64,000 nt of DNA from CAITSH01 sp025356665 (GTDB taxonomy: Bacteria; Pseudomonadota; Gammaproteobacteria; Burkholderiales; SG8-39), in the NCBI GenBank assembly GCA_025356665.1, contig JANXRV010000019.1:186001-250000 (forward strand), read 5' to 3'. Under the pieces are notes generated by a model. That model saw only the letters and a program-made list of their open reading frames with translations. It made no database searches and had not been told where the DNA came from. Positions 8,533 through 16,836 of the stretch are shown here, one piece after another. The translations under genes were made by a program, and so were the position numbers. How positions within the stretch are numbered: position 1 is the first letter of the stretch; each line of letters opens with the position of its first letter.

Positions 8533-8916
8533 CTAATGCAGCACCGCGCGCACCGTCCAGAATCCCAGCAGGGTGAGGAGGATGGAGCCCGCAAGATGGC
8601 CGGTGACATGCAGCAAGGCCACCTCATAGCGTCCGGCCTGTAGCAGTGAGAGCGACTCTGCAGAAAACGTCGAAAAGGTCGTCAACCCGCCCAGAAATCC
8701 GGTGATTACAAACAATCGCAACTCGGGGGACATGGCCCCCGTCTGGGCGATCCATCCCATCGACACACCGATGAGGTAACCACCGACAAGATTGGCAAGC
8801 AGTGTTCCGAGCGGAAACAAAGGCAGAACATGATTGAGGGCCAGGCCAAGGGCCCAGCGCAACCAGGCGCCCAGTGCGGCACCCACACCTACTGCCGCAA
8901 AGCCGGCAGCCGACAT
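8533..8916 (-). CDS. crcB: Fluoride efflux transporter CrcB/Fluc
   Basis: 127-residue four-helix inner-membrane protein of the Fluc fluoride-channel family, which forms antiparallel dimers that expel F-. Family signatures are present: NLVGGYLIG in the second helix and GFLGGLTTFSTF with the sodium-site/phenylalanine region in the third. The ATG at 8916 sits one base past the moaE stop and has GGGAG in the end of moaE. A longer upstream reading exists in this frame but is only moaE antiframe. It is the last gene of the moa operon; no fluoride riboswitch is visible, so expression probably follows the upstream genes. Confidence 0.93.
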   Translation of the reverse strand: MSAAGFAAVGVGAALGAWLRWALGLALNHVLPLFPLGTLLANLVGGYLIGVSMGWIAQTGAMSPELRLFVITGFLGGLTTFSTFSAESLSLLQAGRYEVALLHVTGHLAGSILLTLLGFWTVRAVLH

Positions 8917-8917
8917 T

Positions 8918-9376
8918 TCAGCTCCCGGCTTTCCAGCGCGCGGTCGCATCCTCATCCGACGCCCGAGCCTCGACCCAGCGCCCGCCCTTGTCCGTCTGTT
9001 CTTTCTTCCAGAATGGCGCCTCGGTCTTGAGGTAATCCATAATGAACTCACAGGCGGCAAAAGCCTCGCCGCGATGCGCGGAACTGACGACCACGAGCAC
9101 AATCTGGTCAGTGGGCCTGAGTGCGCCGATGCGATGAACCACCAGCGCGTCAAGAATATCCCAGCGCTCTCGCGCCCTGACCACAATCGCCTCAAGCGCT
9201 TTTTCGGTCATGCCCGGGTAATGCTCCAGGGTCATCACGGCAACTTCGTCACCTTCGTTGATGTCGCGTACCAGACCGATGAAGCTCGCGATCGCGCCGA
9301 TCTTTGGATTGCCCCGGCGCAGCGCCAAAATCTCGGCACCAACGTCAAAATCCACAAGTTGCACACGCACGCTCAT
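8918..9376 (-). CDS. moaE: Molybdopterin synthase catalytic subunit MoaE
   Basis: 152 residues, the expected length. With thiocarboxylated MoaD it inserts the two dithiolene sulfurs into cyclic pyranopterin monophosphate. Conserved blocks: ASFIGLVRD, LEHYPGMTEK, HRIGAL and the active-site stretch APFWKKE with the catalytic lysines near residue 125. The start lies one base after the moaD stop, so MoaD and MoaE are made from one message in matched amounts. No moaC or moaB appears in this window. Confidence 0.96.
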   Translation of the reverse strand: MSVRVQLVDFDVGAEILALRRGNPKIGAIASFIGLVRDINEGDEVAVMTLEHYPGMTEKALEAIVVRARERWDILDALVVHRIGALRPTDQIVLVVVSSAHRGEAFAACEFIMDYLKTEAPFWKKEQTDKGGRWVEARASDEDATARWKAGS

Positions 9377-9377
9377 A

Positions 9378-9635
9378 TCAGCCCCCGGTCACCGGGGGGA
9401 AAAAAGCCACCTCATCTCCGGCCTTGACGCATGTTTCCGGCTTGGCCATGTCCTGGTTCACGGCGACACGCAGCGCACGTTTTTCACCCAGCGCCAATTG
9501 CCACGCTTCACCGCGTGTCATCAGGTGGGCGCGCAAGGCGGCAACGGTCGCAACGCCGCCCGGAAGCTCGCATTCCTCGGCACCGACGCCAAGTTGCTCG
9601 CGCAGGCTGGCAAAAAAAAGAACTTTTACGCTCAC
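9378..9635 (-). CDS. moaD: Molybdopterin synthase sulfur carrier MoaD
   Basis: 85-residue ubiquitin-fold protein ending in PPVTGG; the terminal double glycine is the site adenylated by MoeB and converted to thiocarboxylate. The start is a GTG at 9635 because its bases overlap the moeA stop as GTGA, a coupling arrangement seen at most junctions of this operon, and because SVKVLFFASLREQLG begins the beta-grasp fold. The longer open reading upstream is inside moeA and is rejected. A moeB-type activating enzyme is not in the window. Confidence 0.93.
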   Translation of the reverse strand: MSVKVLFFASLREQLGVGAEECELPGGVATVAALRAHLMTRGEAWQLALGEKRALRVAVNQDMAKPETCVKAGDEVAFFPPVTGG

Positions 9636-10837
9636 TGGAACAGCTCCGAATAAGCCAGCAATTGCACCGTATCGCCGTGCCGGATCGTCTCGTGCGGCGG
9701 ATTGTCTACCAAGCCATCGGCCCATACGGTGGATGTCATGACGGCCGAATCCTGGGATGCAAAAAGATCAAGCCCTCCCTTGGCATTCCATTTTACGCGC
9801 AGAAATTCACGCCGCGAGTCAGGCTCTACCCAATCAAAATCCGCACGCGCCGCGATCGTACGGGGCATCGGGTTGGACAGGCCCTGGGTCTTTAGCAAGA
9901 ACGGGCGCACGAAAATAAGAAAAGTTACAAAACTGGACACCGGATTCCCGGGCAAGCCGATGAAACTCGCCGCCCCGACACGACCAAAAGCCAGCGGGCG
10001 CCCCGGCTTCATGGCAATTTTCCACATCAGGAGCTTTCCTTCGGCCTCAACGGCCGGCTTGACGAAATCGGCGTCGCCCACCGATACACCGCCGGATGTG
10101 ACAATGATGTCGTTTTCGGCAGCCGCGCGACGCAGTACCTCGCGGGTCGCCGCGAGATTGTCGGGCACGATACCGTAGTCGCGAACATCGCAACCGAACA
10201 TCTGGCCAAGACCGTTGAGCGTGAAACGGTTTGAGTTATAGATGCGCCCCGGCGCCAGTGGATCCCCGGGCATCACCAGCTCATCGCCGGTAAAAAATAA
10301 ACCCAGCCGAACGCGCCGGTGCACCGGAAGCGCGGCAATGCCGACAGACGCAGCAAGGCCCGTGTCCTGCGGTCGCAGGCGAATACCCGCGGGAAGAATT
10401 TCCCCACCGGCCTGAATATCGCTGGCGACGCGGCGCACCCATTCACCCGGCTTAGGCAACTGATTGACGATCACTGCGCCCTCCTCGACGCTGCACTGCT
10501 CCTGCATGACCACGGCATCGGCACCCTCTGGAATGGGCGCACCGGTGAAGATACGGGCGGCCGAACCGGCTTCGAGCGCAGATCCCACCGCGCCGGCAAA
10601 AATGCGTTGCGTGACGCGTAGACGCGTTCCGGGCCCGGCAAGATCGGCCAGGCGCAGTGCGTAGCCATCCATCGCGCTGTTATCCAGAGGCGGCACATCC
10701 ATGCCAGAGCGTTGCGCGACGGCAAGCACCCTGCCAGTGGCCGCCAAGGTGGCAACGGTCTCGGTTTCGGTGACGGCTTTGGCGCCATCAAGCAGCTGTA
10801 TCAGCGCTTCTTCAACGGAAAGCAGGCCTTTGTTCAT
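9632..10837 (-). CDS. moeA: Molybdopterin molybdenumtransferase MoeA (first copy)
   Basis: 401-residue enzyme that inserts molybdate (or tungstate) into adenylated molybdopterin. All MoeA landmarks are present: PPLDNSAMDGYAL, FTGAPIPEGADAVVMQE, TSGGVSVGDADF, MKPGRPLAFG and GLPGNPVSS. The ATG at 10837 overlaps the mobB stop as ATGA and its own stop overlaps the moaD GTG. A second paralogue is encoded at 34166. Duplicate MoeAs are common where both Mo and W are used, but which metal each copy prefers cannot be told from these motifs. Confidence 0.96.
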   Translation of the reverse strand: MNKGLLSVEEALIQLLDGAKAVTETETVATLAATGRVLAVAQRSGMDVPPLDNSAMDGYALRLADLAGPGTRLRVTQRIFAGAVGSALEAGSAARIFTGAPIPEGADAVVMQEQCSVEEGAVIVNQLPKPGEWVRRVASDIQAGGEILPAGIRLRPQDTGLAASVGIAALPVHRRVRLGLFFTGDELVMPGDPLAPGRIYNSNRFTLNGLGQMFGCDVRDYGIVPDNLAATREVLRRAAAENDIIVTSGGVSVGDADFVKPAVEAEGKLLMWKIAMKPGRPLAFGRVGAASFIGLPGNPVSSFVTFLIFVRPFLLKTQGLSNPMPRTIAARADFDWVEPDSRREFLRVKWNAKGGLDLFASQDSAVMTSTVWADGLVDNPPHETIRHGDTVQLLAYSELFQ

Positions 10838-11328
10838 TTCAGTTCCAAGTATTGTGTGATGAAGGTGGCAATGCGCGCTGGCTTATCAAGGTCGAACCAT
10901 GGCAGCTTAGTGGCAAGCTCATGGTCGGAGGCAATTGCCACGATGTGCGGATCCTCGGGGTGCAACAGGCCTTTGCCGTTGGACAAACGCGAGATTTCGA
11001 GCTTGGGCAGGGCGCTGAATTTGTAGCCCTCTACCAGCACCAGATCGCAAGGGCTGAGCCGTTCAATCTGCTCATCCAGCGTTGGCTCGGCGGCACCGCG
11101 TGATTCATGCATCAACGCCCAGCGCCGCTCCGACACCACCATCACCTCCTGACAACCGGCCTCGCGATGCCGCCATGAATCTTTACCGGGCTGGTCGACA
11201 TCAAATGCATGATGGGCGTGCTTGATCAGAGAAACCTTCAGCCCCTGCGCAATAAAACAGGGAATGAGTTTCTCGATCAGTGTGGTCTTGCCACTACCGG
11301 ACCAGCCGGCGAAACCGAATGTCTTCAT
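10834..11328 (-). CDS. mobB: Molybdopterin-guanine dinucleotide biosynthesis adapter MobB
   Basis: 164-residue P-loop GTP-binding protein; FAGWSGSGKTTL at the N-terminus is the Walker A. LIKHAHHAFDVDQPGKDSWR and VLVEGYK are typical MobB blocks. It assists MobA in forming the bis-MGD cofactor needed by formate dehydrogenase. It is the first gene of the mobB-moeA-moaD-moaE-crcB unit. The 228-base spacer upstream carries a TATAAT box inside a ModE-like palindrome (11381-11404). Confidence 0.95.
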   Translation of the reverse strand: MKTFGFAGWSGSGKTTLIEKLIPCFIAQGLKVSLIKHAHHAFDVDQPGKDSWRHREAGCQEVMVVSERRWALMHESRGAAEPTLDEQIERLSPCDLVLVEGYKFSALPKLEISRLSNGKGLLHPEDPHIVAIASDHELATKLPWFDLDKPARIATFITQYLELK

Positions 11329-11380
11329 TGCCGCAAGGCTTGCACCGCGCCATGGCCGGGCAGATGAATGAATAGGGATT

Positions 11381-11404
11381 CATTATATCAGCGCGACTAT
11401 AACG
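11381..11404 (-). promoter_or_regulatory. ModE-like operator with embedded -10 box, upstream of mobB
   Basis: Plus-strand sequence CATTATATC-AGCGCG-ACTATAACG. Each 9-base half matches the E. coli ModE half-sites (CGTTATATA and TATATAACG) at seven of nine positions, with the same six-base spacer. Read on the minus strand it contains TATAAT (11387-11382), a good -10 for the mobB operon, though no clear -35 is seen. Binding of Mo-loaded ModE here would be expected to block transcription. Confidence 0.55.
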
Positions 11405-11556
11405 GGTCTCCAGTCGCATGCCAGCGGGGGCAGCTTCGGCCAAAGCCTGGCGCAAAGCCATCCGGAGCGAAATGCTGAAAAGGTCCGCGAATCGGGCGTT
11501 TCCAGCCATCGTTCCTTGCTTGGCGATGCGTTCACCACGCCGACTCTGGCACGGCC

Positions 11557-12249
11557 TCATGCCGGAGCGATCCGCCCATACTCGATGTGCAGACGTGCCA
11601 TCCCCGGCAGATCGATCAGTTCGCGGTCATGGCAGGCAATCAGCGCCGTGGCGCGGCCCTCGGCGCAGATTGCCGCAATCAGCGCGATCACCTGTTCGCG
11701 CGATTCGGGGTCGAGACTGGATGTCGGCTCATCGAGCAGCAGCAATTTCGGTTCAAGCAGCCAGGCGCGGGCGAGCGCCACGCGCTGCCGCTCCCCCCCC
11801 GATAATTTATGCGATGGCGTGAGCCTAACCGCCTGCAGGCGTGCCCACGCAATCGCCCGATCGACTTGTTGCGCAATGTCCGCAGAAGGTGCGCCGCGCG
11901 CCCTAAGACCGTAGGCGATATTTTTTTCCACGCTGGTTTGAAAGAGGTAAGGATGCTGATGCACATAAATGATCTGGCGACGAACGTGGCCCGGATAGCT
12001 GCCGAGCGCGAATTCGCAGCTTTCGAAGTGCAGCCTTCCCTGCGCCGGCTCAAGCCCGGCAAATATGCGCAGCAAGGTACTCTTGCCGCTGCCGTTGTCT
12101 CCGGTAAGCACATAGGCGCGGCCGGCCTCGAGCGCGATCCCGGCGCCGTCGAGGATCATGCGGTCACCGAAGCGCTTGTGCACTCCCTCCAGCGCCGCCC
12201 ATTGCCCCAATTGCCCCAATTGCCCCAATTGTCCGAATTGCCCGCTCAC
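11557..12249 (-). CDS. tupC: Tungstate-type ABC transporter ATPase (TupC-like)
   Basis: 230-residue ABC ATPase: Walker A TGDNGSGKST, Q-loop YVHQHPYLF, signature LSGGERQRVALARA, Walker B LLLLDEPTSSLD and switch H in ALIACHDRE. Hydrolysis drives import through the TupB permease. There is no C-terminal TOBE domain, unlike ModC, consistent with the TupC/WtpC branch. The start is a GTG at 12249 overlapping the tupB stop (GTGA). Residues 5-16 are an unusual (QLG)n run encoded by a 9-base tandem repeat. Confidence 0.88.
   Translation of the reverse strand: MSGQFGQLGQLGQLGQWAALEGVHKRFGDRMILDGAGIALEAGRAYVLTGDNGSGKSTLLRIFAGLEPAQGRLHFESCEFALGSYPGHVRRQIIYVHQHPYLFQTSVEKNIAYGLRARGAPSADIAQQVDRAIAWARLQAVRLTPSHKLSGGERQRVALARAWLLEPKLLLLDEPTSSLDPESREQVIALIAAICAEGRATALIACHDRELIDLPGMARLHIEYGRIAPA
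12202..12237. repeat. 9-bp tandem repeat in the 5' end of tupC
   Basis: TTGCCCCAA repeated three times perfectly (12202-12228), followed by one degenerate copy. It encodes Gln-Leu-Gly steps at the TupC N-terminus. Copy changes keep frame, so the length of this N-terminal tail could vary between strains. Confidence 0.9.
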
Positions 12250-12971
12250 TTCATTCCCCCTTCACCTTGCAAAAAAGCCAAGGCGGCGTTTACCGCCAGC
12301 GCGAGCACCATGAGAACCAAGCCCAATGCGATACCCTGGGCGAACTCTCCCTTGCTTGTTTCCAGGGCAATGGCAGTGGTGATATTGCGCGTCAACCCGG
12401 CGATATTGCCGCCAATCATGAGCGCGCAGCCGACCTCGGAAATGGCACGACCAAAGCCGTTCAGCACGGCGGCGACCACGGCAAAGCGAACCTCGTTGAG
12501 CGTGGTGAGGGCCGCACGCCACGGCCCGGCACCCAGACCCACGGCTGTCTCATGCGCACGCGGGTCGGCGCCCTGCACTGCGGACAGCGTGAACGCGGCC
12601 ATGATGGGGAAAGCGAGAATCGCCTGGCCGAGGATCATCGCGTCCTGGGTGAACAGCAATTGCCAGCCGCCGAGCGGCCCGTTGCGCGACAGCAGCATGT
12701 AGAGCACCAGCCCCACCACCACGGTCGGGAAGGACAGCAGGCTTTGCACCGTGATCACCATGGCGCGACGTCCGCGAAAACGCTTCATCGCGAGCACATA
12801 GCCGGCGGCAATGCCCGGCACCAATGCCAGCACCAGCCCCATCACGGCGACCTTGATCGAGACCCAGATGATGCCCCACAGTTCGGGATCACCGCCAAAC
12901 AGAAGGCGCAATGCCTCTGTGAGCGCTTCGGAAAGGTTCACGTGCGCTATGCTCGCCGGGTCTGTGGACAC
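12246..12971 (-). CDS. tupB: Tungstate-type ABC transporter permease (TupB-like)
   Basis: 241-residue inner-membrane permease with about five hydrophobic segments. The EAA-type cytoplasmic loop that docks the ATPase reads HETAVGLGAGPWRAALTTLN. FGRAISEVGCALMIGGNI and TRNITTAIALETSKGEFA are characteristic of the TupB/WtpB permeases and differ from ModB. The called start is a GTG at 12971; another GTG at 12941 is possible and neither has a strong ribosome site. The order tupA-tupB-tupC, with a 33-base gap after tupA and an overlap with tupC, indicates one operon. Confidence 0.88.
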   Translation of the reverse strand: MSTDPASIAHVNLSEALTEALRLLFGGDPELWGIIWVSIKVAVMGLVLALVPGIAAGYVLAMKRFRGRRAMVITVQSLLSFPTVVVGLVLYMLLSRNGPLGGWQLLFTQDAMILGQAILAFPIMAAFTLSAVQGADPRAHETAVGLGAGPWRAALTTLNEVRFAVVAAVLNGFGRAISEVGCALMIGGNIAGLTRNITTAIALETSKGEFAQGIALGLVLMVLALAVNAALAFLQGEGGMK

Positions 12972-13004
12972 GCGTCCGGGCGGAACGCTGCGGGCGCCAC
13001 GCCG

Positions 13005-13796
13005 CTACTTCGCGCTCGGGAAAAACATCTGCTCGCCGCTCACCTTGAAATCGGCAATCGCCCCTTGCCCGTCGGCGGAAGTGATCCAGTTGATCAAATC
13101 CATCGCACCGTCGTAATTGAGCCCGGGGTATTTTTTCGGATTAACGGCGATGATGCCGTAGGGATTGAACATTTTCGTGTCGCCTGCAAGCACGACATCG
13201 AGCCCGGTCTTGGCGCGATAGGCGGCGTAGGTGGCGCGATCCGAAAGCGTGTAACCCTGCATTTCACCGGCCATGGTCAGCACTTCGCCCATGCCCAGCC
13301 CCGCCGATACAAACCAGCTTCCGGTCGGCATGACCCCCGCCTCCTTCCAGTACACCTTCTCCATCTGATCGGTCCCCGAGTTGTCACCGCGTGAAATGAA
13401 TTTCACCCTGCCCTGCCCGATCACTTTAAAGCCATCGATAACGCTCTTCTGGTTCTTCAGACCGAGCGGGTCGGCTTTGGGGCCGACGAGGATGAAATCG
13501 TTGTACATGACATCCTTGCGATTGATGCCGCTGCCCTCGGCCACGAACTTGTCCTCGGCCGGCCGCGCGTGCACCAGCACCACGTCGACGTCACCGTTCC
13601 TGCCCAACTCCAGCGCCTTGCCGGTTCCAACCGAAATGACCAGCACTTTGCAGGCACATTTAGTTTCGTACTTCGGCAGCAGCACCTTGAGCAAACCGGA
13701 GTTCTCGGTGCTGGTGGTGGTGGACATCTTGATGTCCCGCGCCGCCGCAGGTGATATCAGCACCAGAGCAAACAACCCAATCAGCAGCCCGTTCAT
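13005..13796 (-). CDS. tupA: Tungstate-type ABC transporter substrate-binding protein (TupA-like)
   Basis: 263 residues with a cleavable signal peptide (MNGLLIGLFALVLISPAAA). The mature protein opens with the TTTST-NSGLL block and later SVGTGKALELGRNGDVDVVL, both hallmarks of TupA oxyanion receptors. RGDNSGTDQMEK is another family block. TupA proteins bind tungstate with far higher affinity than molybdate. Specificity here is inferred from family and from the separate ModABC system 3 kb away. It is divergent from a ModE-HTH regulator gene, which probably controls it. Confidence 0.88.
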   Translation of the reverse strand: MNGLLIGLFALVLISPAAARDIKMSTTTSTENSGLLKVLLPKYETKCACKVLVISVGTGKALELGRNGDVDVVLVHARPAEDKFVAEGSGINRKDVMYNDFILVGPKADPLGLKNQKSVIDGFKVIGQGRVKFISRGDNSGTDQMEKVYWKEAGVMPTGSWFVSAGLGMGEVLTMAGEMQGYTLSDRATYAAYRAKTGLDVVLAGDTKMFNPYGIIAVNPKKYPGLNYDGAMDLINWITSADGQGAIADFKVSGEQMFFPSAK

Positions 13797-13825
13797 GACG
13801 ATTTTTGCCCATTAATCTGGTAACT

Positions 13826-13836
13826 TAACGATGTTA
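13826..13836. promoter_or_regulatory. Short palindrome in the tupA/regulator divergent promoter region
   Basis: TAAC-GAT-GTTA, a perfect 11-base palindrome in the 80-base spacer between tupA and the divergent regulator. Read toward tupA, TTGGTG and TAACAT with 17-base spacing form a weak promoter whose -10 lies inside the palindrome. It does not match the ModE half-site. It is a candidate operator for the divergent regulator, on position only. Confidence 0.3.
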
Positions 13837-13876
13837 TGAGAATGTGAGCAATTCACCAATATGCAAAGTCGTTCAT

Positions 13877-14998
13877 ATGTTTAAAGTCAATCTGCAATAC
13901 CAGTGGCAACCCCGCGCCGACCTGCTAATCACGGTCGATGCGACACTTTTTCGCGTGCTTTTCGCCATCCATGAAACCGGCTCGCTCGCCGGCGCCGCGC
14001 GTAAGGTGGGCATGTCTTACCGGCATGTCTGGGGCCTGATGGGCAAATGGGAGCAAATTTTCGGCCAGCCAATGGTAACGCTGCATCGTGGCAAAGGCGC
14101 GGAACTCACAGACTTCGGTGGCAAACTGCTTTGGGCAGAACAACTCGTGCAGGCGAGGCTGGGCCCCGAACTCGAGAGTGTCAGCGTTGCAATCGAGCGC
14201 GCATTGTCGCAGGCCATGGAAACCTCGCCCAACCGGCTGGCGATCTGCGCCAGCCACGACCTCGCGCTGGCACAATTGCGCGACATGCTGGCGCAACGCC
14301 CCGGCTTCAAGCTCGACCTGCGCTTCCAGGGCAGCATAGACAGCCTCGCTGCGCTCGCCAAAGGCCAGTGCACGCTGGCCGGCTTCCACGTCGCCGAAGG
14401 CATGGAGCAAAGCGCATCGGCCCAGTTCCGCCGCTATCTTAAACCGCGCCAGTTCCGGCTGATCGGGCTGGCAACACGCGTGCAAGGCCTGATGCTTGCG
14501 CCGGGCAATCCGAAACGGCTTGAAAGCCTCGCCGACCTGATGCAAGCCGGCGTACGCCTTATCAACCGGCAGCGCGACTCGGGGAGTCGCGTCGAATTTG
14601 ACCAACTGCTGTCGGGTGCCGGCATCGCACCATCGGCCATCCAGGGCTATCAGGACGAAGAATTCACCCATCTCGCCGTCGCCGCGACCATCGCCGCCAA
14701 TAAAGCCGATGCCGGCTATGGCATCAAGGCGGCGGCGGAACACTACGGCCTGCACTTCATTCCTCTTCTCACCGAGCGCTATTACCTGGCCTGCCGCAAG
14801 GATTCACTCGACAACGTGGCGATGTCCGATTTTGTCGGCGTATTGCGCGGGGCGCAGTTCAAAGCCATCGTCGACAGCCTGGGGGGCTATGGCACGGCGA
14901 TTACCGGCAGGCTCTACGACATTGCCAAGGCCATCCCGAACCAGCGCCCGCCCGCCGCCCCCCGCTCACCATCGCACCGGAAAAGCGAGATCACGTGA
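13877..14998 (+). CDS. ModE-type winged-helix regulator with periplasmic-binding-protein-like sensor domain
   Basis: 373 residues from ATG 13877 (a GTG at 13844 would add 11). Residues about 20-95 are a ModE/LysR-type winged helix: LFRVLFAIHETGSLAGAARK, GMSYRHVWGLMGKWE, then the wing LHRGKGAELTDFG. The rest, from NRLAICASHDLAL onward, matches the PBP-like domain (PF12727 type) instead of the Mop/TOBE domains of ModE, including RLINRQRDSGSRVEFDQLL and ADAGYGIKAAAEHYGL. It is divergent from tupABC, so a tungstate- or molybdate-responsive one-component regulator of that operon is the likely role. No signal peptide, so it acts in the cytosol. Confidence 0.8.
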   Translation: MFKVNLQYQWQPRADLLITVDATLFRVLFAIHETGSLAGAARKVGMSYRHVWGLMGKWEQIFGQPMVTLHRGKGAELTDFGGKLLWAEQLVQARLGPELESVSVAIERALSQAMETSPNRLAICASHDLALAQLRDMLAQRPGFKLDLRFQGSIDSLAALAKGQCTLAGFHVAEGMEQSASAQFRRYLKPRQFRLIGLATRVQGLMLAPGNPKRLESLADLMQAGVRLINRQRDSGSRVEFDQLLSGAGIAPSAIQGYQDEEFTHLAVAATIAANKADAGYGIKAAAEHYGLHFIPLLTERYYLACRKDSLDNVAMSDFVGVLRGAQFKAIVDSLGGYGTAITGRLYDIAKAIPNQRPPAAPRSPSHRKSEIT

Positions 14999-15058
14999 AA
15001 ATCAACGCGCGCAATACCGCAATGCCATCAAGGGCAGCGACCTCATGAACGCGGTGGA

Positions 15059-15075
15059 CTAGCCTGACAGGCTAG
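15059..15075. terminator. Short hairpin between convergent regulator and modC genes
   Basis: Perfect inverted repeat CTAGCC-TGACA-GGCTAG spanning the modC stop codon, between two convergent transcription units. The stem is only six pairs and no U-run follows on either strand, so a terminator role is tentative. Confidence 0.3.
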
Positions 15076-16148
15076 CGCCGGTCGAGGGAAACGCCCTTGA
15101 CCATGGCATAAACGGCCACGCCGGGGACAAGCCCCAACTGGCTGAGCGAGCGCCGTGTAATACGCGAGCGCAGGGCAGTCCCCCCCACCTGCATGACCAC
15201 ATCCACCGCGCCAGCACGGGGCGCCTCGATCGCACTGATGGTTCCTGGCAGGACATTGAGGATGCTGATCCCGACAGGTGGCGTCAGCGCTAGCGAAACA
15301 TCCCTGGCCCGCACGCGCATGCGTACCGTCTCACCGACCAGGGCCGCCACATCCGGAACCAACAACCTGCCGCCGTCAACGCCGATGACACTGATATCGT
15401 CGTCGAGGTTCTGCTCCAGCACCTTGCCCTCTATCACCGTGCCGCCGTCGAAGCTGCCGGCGAGTTGCCTCAGTTCCGGGCGGCCCATCACTTCAGCAAC
15501 AGATCCCGCCGCGGCGACCCTGCCCTCGGCCACCAGCACGACCTGGTCGGCGAGGCGCACCACCTCGTCCACCGCATGGCTGACGTAAATGATGGGCAGG
15601 TCTATGCTGTCGCGCATCAATTCGATGTAGTCGAGGATTTCCGTCTTGCGGTGACCGTCGAGCGAAGCGAGCGGCTCGTCCATCAACAGCAGGCGCGGGT
15701 TGGCCAGCAGCGCGCGGCCGATGGCGACGCGCTGCTTCTCCCCGCCTGAGAGTGCCGCCGGACGCCGTACCATCAGGTGATCCAGGCCAAGCAGAGCGAT
15801 CACCGCATCGGGCTCGGCCAGGCGCGCTCCCTGTTCCGACTTGCGGTATCCATACAACAGGTTCTGCTTCACCGTCAGGTGTGGAAAAAGCCGCCCCTCC
15901 TGGAAGACGTAGCCAATGCGTCGGCGCTCGATCGGCAGATCAATGCCGCGCGCGCTGTCAAACAACACCTCGCCATTCAACTCGATGCGCCCGTGCGCCG
16001 GCCGGTTGAGGCCGGCAATGGCATTGATGATCGAGGTCTTGCCTGAGCCGGAGCGGCCAAACAAGGCCGTCACGGCTTGCGTCGAACTGAAGGCGACATT
16101 CAGTTCAAAACCGCCCAGTCGTTGTTCGATTTCAACGTTCAGCGTCAT
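15072..16148 (-). CDS. modC: Molybdate ABC transporter ATPase ModC
   Basis: 358 residues, standard ModC length. N-terminal ABC ATPase with FGRSGSGKTS, YVFQEGRLFPHLTV, LSGGEKQRVAIGRALL and LLMDEPLASLD. C-terminal TOBE/Mop domain from about residue 290 (VRMRVRARDVSLAL, SILNVLPGTISAIE), which senses molybdate on the inside. The start overlaps the end of modB by 17 bases. It is the last gene of modABC and converges with the ModE-like regulator gene of the tup locus. Confidence 0.95.
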   Translation of the reverse strand: MTLNVEIEQRLGGFELNVAFSSTQAVTALFGRSGSGKTSIINAIAGLNRPAHGRIELNGEVLFDSARGIDLPIERRRIGYVFQEGRLFPHLTVKQNLLYGYRKSEQGARLAEPDAVIALLGLDHLMVRRPAALSGGEKQRVAIGRALLANPRLLLMDEPLASLDGHRKTEILDYIELMRDSIDLPIIYVSHAVDEVVRLADQVVLVAEGRVAAAGSVAEVMGRPELRQLAGSFDGGTVIEGKVLEQNLDDDISVIGVDGGRLLVPDVAALVGETVRMRVRARDVSLALTPPVGISILNVLPGTISAIEAPRAGAVDVVMQVGGTALRSRITRRSLSQLGLVPGVAVYAMVKGVSLDRR

Positions 16149-16836
16149 GGCCCATGATCCGCTTTGTCGCGCGACGCACCATCAATTCGGACACAAACAA
16201 GGCAGCCAGCGACAGCGCGACGGCAATCAGGCTAAGCCGCAAGGCCGCCGCATCGCCGCTTGGCACCTGGGTGTAGGTGTAAATCGCCAGCGGCAGCGTG
16301 CGCGTCTCGCCCGGGATGTTCGACACAAAGGTGATGGTGGCGCCGAACTCGCCCAGGCTGCGCGCGAACGACAACAGCATGCCCGTCAATATGCCCGGCA
16401 GGGCCAAGGGCAGCGTGATGCTCAGGAACACCCGCGTGCGATTCGCACCCAGCGTGCGCGCCGCGGCTTCGAGCTTGAGGTCTATGCTTTCAAAGGACAG
16501 CCGGATCGCCCGTACCATCAGCGGAAATCCCATGATGCCGGCCGCGAGCGCCGCCCCCGTCCACTTAAAAATTAATACCAAGCCAAACCACTGCTCGAGC
16601 AAGGCGCCGATCGGGCCGTGCCTGCCCATGGTAACGAGCAACAGATAGCCCACAACGACAGGCGGCAGAACCAGCGGCAGGTGGACCACGGCGTCGAACA
16701 GGGATTTGCCGGGAAAATCCGAGCGTGCGAGCAGCAGCGCCACCGCAATGGCCAGCGGCAGACTGATCAGCACGCTCCAGAAAGCCACGCGCAGGCTGAG
16801 CCGCAGGATTTCCAGCTCTTCAGCGGTCAAAAGCAT
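16132..16836 (-). CDS. modB: Molybdate ABC transporter permease ModB
   Basis: 234-residue permease with about five membrane helices. The EAA loop is LEAAARTLGANRTRVFLSIT, and RSLGEFGATITFVSNIPGET with TLPLAIYT are ModB hallmarks. The N-terminus (LTAEELEILRLSLRVAFWSV) matches the family start. A 360-base spacer separates it from modA, unusual because modA and modB are normally nearly contiguous; a strong hairpin lies in that spacer. Confidence 0.95.
   Translation of the reverse strand: MLLTAEELEILRLSLRVAFWSVLISLPLAIAVALLLARSDFPGKSLFDAVVHLPLVLPPVVVGYLLLVTMGRHGPIGALLEQWFGLVLIFKWTGAALAAGIMGFPLMVRAIRLSFESIDLKLEAAARTLGANRTRVFLSITLPLALPGILTGMLLSFARSLGEFGATITFVSNIPGETRTLPLAIYTYTQVPSGDAAALRLSLIAVALSLAALFVSELMVRRATKRIMGHDAER

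Noticed and set aside
12267..13394. 375-codon frame antisense to tupB and tupA
   Set aside because: Spans two real genes on the other strand and is His/Gln/Arg-rich with no motif.
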